DNA of 40,099 nucleotides from Zelonia costaricensis (taxonomy: Eukaryota > Euglenozoa > Kinetoplastea > Trypanosomatida > Trypanosomatidae), in contig JASAOO010003315.1 in assembly GCA_030849075.1 (NCBI GenBank), positions 1 to 40,099 of the forward strand, in the 5' to 3' direction. A model generated the notes under the pieces. It worked only from the letters and a program-made list of their open reading frames with translations. It had not been told where the DNA came from and searched no databases. Every line of letters begins with the position of its first letter. The first letter of the stretch is position 1. A program made the position numbers and the translations under genes. Below, one piece after another: positions 36,001-40,099 of the stretch.

Positions 36001-38173
36001 CGGCGCGCAGCCGCTCCCCCACCCGCGCCGTGACAGACCCTGGCGACTCCGCCGCCGCGTAACCACGCGGTGACCTCCCCTGCCGTGACGGCGATGCCGG
36101 TGACGACGGCGCCCGCCGTTCCGCCCCGCGCGTGGCGTGGTCGGCGGACGTCAGCAGGGGCGGGTACACGTGGCAGTGCTGGAGCACCTCGGTGTACTGA
36201 GCCATACGACGCTGGCACTCCTCCACACTCGCAAGCCCCGTCCCGCCCACCGCCGCGCTGCTGCCACCGCCGCCACCGCCGCGGATGAGCTGGCGCGCGT
36301 AGTACGGCCACGGAAAGCCGCGCGCCACGGCCTCACCTACGGGCAAGTCGGGGAACAACGCGATCTGCTGTGCGATGGTGGCCAGCGCCCAGTGCCCCAT
36401 CGTCTGCAGCGGGCTGCCCGCGGCCGCCGCGCTGTGGCCGTCGTCGGGGGCGTCGGCGCCGTCCTCGGTCGGCTCGCCACCGCCTTCCGGCCCGAAGAGC
36501 TCCTCCACCACGTCCGTGCTGGTGTTCATGGGGGCGTAGGGGTTGCGACGCCGCGCCCCGCCGTGGGACGTCGCGCCCGCTGCCGGGGCGGGGCGCTTCT
36601 TGCTTGGTCGACTCAGCTGGAAGTCGCGGGTGGCGTCGTTGATGGCCAGCAGAGCGGCGCGGAGCTTCGCCACCTGTGCGAACCGAACTGCCTGTCGCTC
36701 CTCCAGCGCCGCCGCCGCAGCAGCAGCAGCAGCCGTCTCTGACTTGACACCACGGCCTACCAACGGTGTGCCCAGTCGCTCGTCGCGGCTGCCGTCGCGC
36801 AGTGCGGCGACGACGGAGGAGGACGGCGCGATGACGGGCATTGGGGTGCGGACGTACAGGCACTGAAAGCGAGATCGCAGCGGCGGGTCAAGCGGGTTGC
36901 CTTCGTAGGGCGGGACGGGCACCGTGATCCCGACCACACGGAACTTCTCCGACACGCGGACGAGGCCCATCTGCGACAGCTCGTTCTTCGCCTCCGCCAT
37001 CAAGGCCGCCGTGACGGACGCGGCGCTTGTGCGCGACGCCTCGCGATGCTGCAGCTGATGCTGCTGCTGCTGCTGCAACTTTGACTCGTAAAGCTGCTGC
37101 AGAAGGGCGTCGTAGCGGGCGGGGTGGATGAGTACGGCGCCGTTGTCGAGGTGCATTTCCCGGTTCTCAAGGAGGTTGTTGATCACCGGCAGTACGTTGC
37201 GCTCAACCCGCTCCAGCCCCTCCAACACGAGCAGCTGCCCCTCCACCGCGGCGGTGACGGCGCTCTGGTCATCGTAGACGAGGCTGCCGTTGCGGATCTC
37301 GCGACGCTGCTTTAGGTCGCCCTCTGTGATGTCGCTGTTCAGGTACACGACGCGTATCTCGCGACGTGTGAGGTGGCTGTACAGCATCACAAGCCACCGC
37401 ATCGCTGGGCCTGGGTCGCCGATGAGACACATGTCCTGCCCGAGCTGCTCCTTCTGGGCCATCCAACGCAGGTAGCGCCGCGTCAACGGGTCCTGAACAC
37501 TGAAGAAGACAGCGCCATCCGCGGTGCCGTCGGCGGCGAGGGAGGGCAGCCCGCGCGTGGGGTCTGCCGTCGCCCCAAACCCCGCAGCGCAACCTGTCGT
37601 CGCCGCACCGGCGGGGTGAAGGTACGGTGCCGTGTGATCGACGCCGGGTGGGGCCCAGACGACCCGCTCAGGGTGCACCGCGAAGTCGGGCACGGGAATC
37701 ACCACGTCGCCGATCGTGAGCCGCGTGCTGCACGGCACTTCCACCCCGTCCAGTGACATGGCAGGTAGTGGAGAGGGTCCTCGCTGTTTCCCTGTCCAGG
37801 TCGCGCCTCGCCCGATCTCGCCTCCCGCGCTGGAGGGCTCGTGAGGCTGGGGGTCGTTGTTGTCACTGCTGACACGCGCGTTGCCGCAAGGTTGTCCCCC
37901 CGTCGGTGCCGTCGGTGTTCGAGCCAAGGCGGAGATGCGCAGGCAGCGGCGTGCGTGCTGTGTCGCACTCGCGCAGCTCTCGTAGACAGTCGAGTCGCGG
38001 CGCCCCACGACCACGTGCACAGCCGACCGCGCGGATGCCCGGAGTGTCGGTGCAGTCGTTCTCGCTACAGCGGCGACGGTGTGTGGCAGAACTGGAAGGA
38101 AGGTGTACGCGGTCCGTTGAGTGCGAAATGGGAGGGCGGGATCTGGGACTGCGCTAAGGCGGCGTCGGAACAT
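30074..38173 (-). CDS. VWA8: VWA8-type AAA ATPase with C-terminal VWA domain, mitochondrial
   Basis: Predicted protein of 2699 residues, ATG at 38171-38173, TAA at 30074-30076. Three AAA-type modules are visible. The first has a degenerate nucleotide loop, GDPGPAMR (252-259), without the Walker A Lys. The second has a canonical loop, GPTGCGKT (899-906), with a weak Walker B (VVLDGMEK). The third has GHQGVGKN (1309-1316) and Walker B VVDEIDKAP. A glycine-rich signature, GGNTWAGGTGGTDTAGLGG (about 2363-2381), and a VWA domain with the metal site DVSAS (2516-2520) close the protein. This order and these motifs match human VWA8, a mitochondrial matrix-side ATPase whose exact role is unsettled. 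The first 60 residues are Arg-rich with few acidic residues, as in a presequence. Length exceeds human VWA8 (about 1900) because of Ala/Ser/Gly insertions (for example around 480-600 and 700-780). A second in-frame ATG at 37757-37759 (residue 139) would lose the presequence; the upstream acceptor favours the long form. Confidence 0.93.
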   Translation of the reverse strand: MFRRRLSAVPDPALPFRTQRTAYTFLPVLPHTVAAVARTTAPTLRASARSAVHVVVGRRDSTVYESCASATQHARRCLRISALARTPTAPTGGQPCGNARVSSDNNDPQPHEPSSAGGEIGRGATWTGKQRGPSPLPAMSLDGVEVPCSTRLTIGDVVIPVPDFAVHPERVVWAPPGVDHTAPYLHPAGAATTGCAAGFGATADPTRGLPSLAADGTADGAVFFSVQDPLTRRYLRWMAQKEQLGQDMCLIGDPGPAMRWLVMLYSHLTRREIRVVYLNSDITEGDLKQRREIRNGSLVYDDQSAVTAAVEGQLLVLEGLERVERNVLPVINNLLENREMHLDNGAVLIHPARYDALLQQLYESKLQQQQQHQLQHREASRTSAASVTAALMAEAKNELSQMGLVRVSEKFRVVGITVPVPPYEGNPLDPPLRSRFQCLYVRTPMPVIAPSSSVVAALRDGSRDERLGTPLVGRGVKSETAAAAAAAAALEERQAVRFAQVAKLRAALLAINDATRDFQLSRPSKKRPAPAAGATSHGGARRRNPYAPMNTSTDVVEELFGPEGGGEPTEDGADAPDDGHSAAAAGSPLQTMGHWALATIAQQIALFPDLPVGEAVARGFPWPYYARQLIRGGGGGGSSAAVGGTGLASVEECQRRMAQYTEVLQHCHVYPPLLTSADHATRGAERRAPSSPASPSRQGRSPRGYAAAESPGSVTARVGERLRAVVHGSRAEGGDAAAAAGAESRGAAAARAYVRSAQLVSAFSTVAASASTVAPRGGEDGGVPLAVQQTCNYITAFRHLATTATFSGVPVVVAEAEVATAAHDAAQPGQPGTYTLRVFMGPQALATAQSAAAAASGWAVLDFLATTAAPDTVFTTEHYHVLQTMLQVHASRQHLCLLGPTGCGKTAMVRAFGRLLGYAHAMTMHLYADMTHKDLFQQRMTDPKTGNTTWRDSPLLHAAIYGELVVLDGMEKLPGGMLASLQQILVDQSAVLADGTTLKSPHEYELLKDRLARRDPATGAVLWRPSEADMRARRIFPVHPCFRAVATARPPMPVSGGGGGASGSGRGGARDFFVSPDLTTLFRVVGMPDAGEDALGPVLRQVALAEARAMQAEHAAATGCTNASAVRLDAAVEQRCAGVVDQLLQLRGELERLHATDGKMPQLSLRQLRLLVRAAVRYPSRTEESVRNTLLLPLMTGVAALKVAHALEACGLAQSPKRSAGGRSDAGAAAADGAHEVLIAASPPPEPADGARVWTVNGAAVVRLTRPYTQAEQALVPYVAGFHANRVHESMLAWLAKQYAMGSNVLLIGHQGVGKNKVVDAFLARLGIPRHYIQLHRDTTVGSLTINPTVEAGKVVWDDSPLVKAVQRGHCLVVDEIDKAPVEVVQVLKGLIEDREMRLGDGRLICDAATAAAMRAQAAVDGDEEASDAAAAAAAAPSSSSLSPARPQCIAIHPDFRIIVLANPPGFPFHGNDFFRECGDLFAAYVMGNPDAESQLRVLTAYAPTLPRALLVRLVQVFMELQHAFTQGNLAYPFSLRELIAVVKHMARFPQDGIYEALNNVFNFDAREENTLRLVRQVLATYLQPMIQQGGLQRLRPYKAGQPTPLVPFRELVTLPMTATAAAAGAARGGDAATGHRFASLVVLPSAVTLTSSALLSRTLSNAEPQAEGSLPGTAAGWEATYPIDAFFTNNIRDSGSRGAPTASDAEDDAEAFTEWASRCALPFVDGRTDAVLAVTSVAAVQGGVDGAVGEWGQGGADDSSAAASLTLLSVLLLRRSTGDASPPRLLAATVRLPPTSIDAHHLVADAAEELAALWPVGLTRFVDVSGDFAAELSELLAPHGPATSAAFVFTSLRMTTHALPWCVTRASEPRLVWPASLATWSSSSSQGVGAPWASLLAHGSSAVGVHAGATPPSWAAGAAARAPHGVVLISSRATGRTVLVDVLGGASSDLYAARMGSVREVTDTDVIAANPVLPLYLAQCVDPAAQTTRATVRVLDVSARHGIVCFASADTASCDCFLLREGRVVRVTLPQPVTAVRLVGPQLVMVEMRPSGGFSASAGVLKVTLMRDGADGVRATMLPLGCMDGPQLKLVEAPAVDYAAASADASARGVVELVPADLQGAVWQVVQVPGTHASASSTSPSSSSPASAAEEDADRDDPAGRHVMYARVEDISAAAGLQLRYFKSKSSAAAVTAATLVDDARHQLVQVHLDGRTVSAVDTAHGTVRTFAASSPTTTTSSTTCTSTASPAEATVAPAPAAEAAAAAAARVSLDAHGGALYDWDAAAQRLSVADVDGERVRQRYAEWSSLFSGNAASVADAAAREDGEDDDDVRDFKMEYSTPRKQPSGTLKHGEVDDKEHHGGNTWAGGTGGTDTAGLGGIIGPYRLDKGNPVHQVSPEEKRKVPKHLRDEARRMGREALRERLHAIGMSEEEYAQYKTLQDRVRPAVAQLRTLLMGLKAAEGERVWVTGQTDGVWDDKKLVEGIVGEKNVYKRRVDSTETNPFQQRYKKRLVFVLDVSASMYRFNGMDQRLTKLLETTVMVMEAFAGFESKLDYAMIGHNGDSDNIPLVHFGAAPANQKERMIVCQKMMAYAQYCWSGDNTVEAMRRSVELVTKEKGDSYFVFVISDANLRQYGITPRELTEIIQSKPEVKMFCIFIATLGAQASHLQQQLPAGHGFECMRTDALPHVMRQIFTSANLF

Positions 38174-38216
38174 GAAACGCGACGAAGTGGAAAAGGGGCT
38201 GTTTTCTTCTACGGAG

Positions 38217-38225
38217 CTGTGTCTG

Positions 38226-38256
<31 letters not shown>
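38217..38256 (-). promoter_or_regulatory. Predicted spliced-leader acceptor with (CA)n, VWA8 gene
   Basis: The sense strand reads (CA)n (38256-38233) followed by ACACAG at about 38224-38223 and again at 38218-38217, the latter 43 bases before the ATG at 38173. This supports translation from residue 1. A second pyrimidine tract immediately before the ATG (CCCCTTTTCCACTTCGTCGC) leads to an AG inside codons 6-7; use of it would shift the start to residue 139. Confidence 0.45.
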
Positions 38257-39709
38257 CTGTGATTTCTGTGAGAGGGCGGGGACACAGGACGCGCCGCCTC
38301 TCACCCGACAGCGAAAACGTGGTAGAGTAGACTTAACTGTGAGTTTGTGTGTGTGTGTATTTGTTTTCTTTATTTTCCCAATAAGTCATACTGCCCGTTG
38401 TGCGTAGATGCATGTATGTATGCTTATGTGTGTGTGTGTGAGTGTATATGCGTAGGTAGATAGGACAGGCAGTAAGAAGCGAAGTAAAGAGGCCCGCGAG
38501 AGAAGCCGAGCACGCCTCCACACACATATCCACACACACATCAACATACACACGCAGCAACCAAAGCCTAACACATCAATACAGGACAAATGCGAGCTTC
38601 CTCTAACGTCCCCCGCCGCCGGCTCACTCCAGCCCACACAAGACCCCGCTCCGCGGCACATCACAGCCGCTTCGGAAAACACTCAGACGCAGAACTCATG
38701 CTTGAAACCTGCACGGGGAGCTCGCACGTTCCTTTGCAGCTCGAGATCGCTGCGAATACGCCCACAGGGATGGTGACTTAACCCACGACCCGCGAACAGC
38801 ACAGCTACAGACGCCTGCACAGCGACTGCGCGACACGAAGGTGGGTACTTGGTCTGTCCAGGATGTACTCGGCAACGCGCGCACACCTCCCCGAACCCGA
38901 GCTACCGGCCATCACCTGAGGAAGAGGTGCTTTCTGGCCATCAACTAGGGCGCCGCGCACGCGCCTCGCGCATCGGCGCCTGCCACGCCATCCTGCGCGA
39001 CTTCGCGTACGCGTGCGGGTGTGCGACTCTCTCGGCATATCGTCATGACCGGGTCAATAGGAAAAGAAGTACGCTAGCATGGGGGGCCCACCCACCGCAC
39101 CGCTCGCGGGGCTGGTCTGCCGCGCTGCTGCTGCTCAGTTGGTCGTGCTGCAGTGCACTCGGCAGCGTGCCCCACGCGGCGTGCCGCCATCCATGGCGCT
39201 GCCCCGCCCGCACCGCGCGAGGCGGCGGCTGCCGCATCACAAGTGCGCGCCGCACACGAGACGAAGACACACGGCGCAGGCGCGTGCACACACCAAGGCG
39301 GAAGCCACGGCGCGGCGGGTCGGCGGTGCGGCGCCTCGAGAGCGGCAGGCGGAGGAGCGGGAGCAAAGAAGGGGGCGGCGGTGGGGCCGCCTTCCCACTC
39401 CGCTCGTGCACCGTCCTCCCGCCCGCCTCGCAGGGGAGGAAAAAAATGGAAAGAAGAAATACAGAACTCAGTTGGAGGTTGACGCGATAAATCACACACA
39501 CAAGGAAGACAGTAAAAGAGGAGAAGAGAAGGGGGGAGGGGGCGGGGGCGGCCAGCAGTGGAGGGGGGGGGCGCCAGGACACGCACCAATGGAATGGCAG
39601 ACCCTGACAGCGACGCCGCCAGCGCCGAGACGGGCAAGACGGCAGGCACAGTGCCCGGCACGCCCCCCCCCCCACGCCAAACCNAGCGTCCCGTCGAGCG
39701 AGACCGCGT
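38218..39709. other. Intergenic region between the cysteine-rich gene and VWA8; no gene seen
   Basis: About 1.5 kb without a supported gene. It holds the 3' UTR of the cysteine-rich protein gene and the VWA8 upstream region. TG runs occur at 38233-38256 and about 38347-38358 and 38427-38440, CA at about 38519-38552, a poly-C run at 39662-39673 and an unresolved base at 39684. The part at 38340-38480 is AT-richer than most of the window. Confidence 0.6.
39684..39684. other. Unresolved base
   Basis: Single N next to a poly-C run, 26 bases beyond the stop codon of the cysteine-rich gene, hence outside the coding region. Confidence 0.95.
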
Positions 39710-40099
39710 TCACTCCTCGGTGCACACGCTCATGTGAGACCCGGACGACACCGGCAAGCACACGCCTTCGTCCATCACCGCGTAGTGGGGAACGCCGCTG
39801 CAGGCACTGTTGTTGTACGTCCGCATGATCACCTGCTTGATGCCGCACTCCACGCTGTAGTGCAAAGCCCGCTCAGGAAGCTCCCGACACTCATCTGTAG
39901 GAACCCTGAAGTGCTTGCAGTTCGCGCTGCAGTTCTGATCCGTGCACTCGCTGTGGTACATCACCATTCGCTTCGGAGGCGCAGCGGTAGTGGTTGTCGT
40001 GCTCGTCGTCGGGGGGGCGTTGGTGGCGCCGCTCGTCCGAACCGACACCGGGTACTCCGTGATCAGGCACTCGTTCGTGCCCTTGCGCACGCGCACGTA
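39710..40099 (-). CDS. Cysteine-rich secreted-type protein, C-terminal part only
   Basis: The frame is open to the window edge and ends with TGA at 39710-39712, so only about the last 129 residues are seen; the true start lies outside. The visible part has a Thr/Pro linker (NAPPTTSTTTTTAAPPK) like mucin-type spacers in cell-surface proteins, followed by a compact module of about 80 residues with eight Cys, spaced as expected for disulfide bonds (SECTDQNCSANC, then DEC, VEC, SAC, GVC and SVC). The sequence before the linker (NECLITEYPVSV) may be the end of another such module. The protein ends shortly after the last Cys with TEE, with no membrane span or GPI-type hydrophobic tail, so a secreted or lumenal location fits. 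No family is recognised. Lack of Ala runs sets it apart from its neighbours. Confidence 0.75.
   Translation of the reverse strand, partial: YVRVRKGTNECLITEYPVSVRTSGATNAPPTTSTTTTTAAPPKRMVMYHSECTDQNCSANCKHFRVPTDECRELPERALHYSVECGIKQVIMRTYNNSACSGVPHYAVMDEGVCLPVSSGSHMSVCTEE

Noticed and set aside
39043..39675. 210-codon minus-strand frame between the cysteine-rich gene and VWA8
   Set aside because: Low-complexity Ser/Pro/Leu/Arg product of pyrimidine-rich DNA with no credible fold or acceptor.
1..40099. tRNA, rRNA, CRISPR arrays, transposons and bacterial-type promoters or operons
   Set aside because: No T-loop-like motif, spaced repeat array, transposase or reverse transcriptase was seen by eye; the eukaryotic, polycistronic setting makes bacterial signals irrelevant. 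Degenerate retroposon remnants such as SIDERs cannot be ruled out without a search.

Overview
This window is nuclear DNA of a trypanosomatid protist, most likely a Leishmaniinae (Leishmania, Leptomonas, Crithidia or a relative). Five observations support this. All nine credible genes are intronless and lie on the minus strand. The DNA is very GC-rich. Most start codons are preceded on the sense strand by a pyrimidine-rich or (CA)n tract and then an AG, as expected for spliced-leader trans-splicing. Intergenic DNA is full of (TG)n/(CA)n microsatellites and poly-G runs. The proteins are unusually rich in Ala, Ser, Pro and Gly runs. The genus is not determinable by eye.

Reading in the direction of transcription (right to left), the window holds: the 3' end of a cysteine-rich, Thr-linked secreted-type protein (39710-40099, cut by the window edge); a 2699-aa VWA8-type mitochondrial AAA/VWA protein (30074-38173); a 339-aa DNAJC8-like protein with two J-domains (27784-28803); a 1564-aa largely disordered protein of unknown function (19786-24480); an 861-aa predicted mitochondrial protein joining an EF-hand to a TMEM65-type membrane domain (12506-15091); a 592-aa Dpy-30-motif, probably axonemal, protein (9319-11097); a 146-aa basic protein (7902-8342); a 349-aa predicted mitochondrial single-span membrane protein (6328-7377); and a 1178-aa NEK-type protein kinase (1721-5257). 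No plus-strand gene, tRNA, CRISPR array or transposon could be supported. The intergenic stretches are long (up to 4.7 kb) and repeat-rich.

Two domain architectures stand out. First, the NEK kinase carries at its C-terminus a complete seven-cysteine pattern (CxC, 19 residues, CxCxxC, then CxxC) plus flanking motifs of the GFA/CENP-V (Mss4-like) zinc fold, split by low-complexity insertions. Second, the TMEM65-type protein carries a canonical EF-hand loop in front of its membrane domain. TMEM65 has recently been tied to mitochondrial Na+/Ca2+ exchange, so this is a candidate calcium-sensing mitochondrial Ca2+-efflux protein in trypanosomatids.

The genes are presumably co-transcribed as one polycistronic unit and separated by trans-splicing and polyadenylation. 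In these organisms adjacency does not imply a shared pathway, although two to four of the nine products look mitochondrial and the Dpy-30 protein (and possibly the NEK) look flagellar or mitotic.
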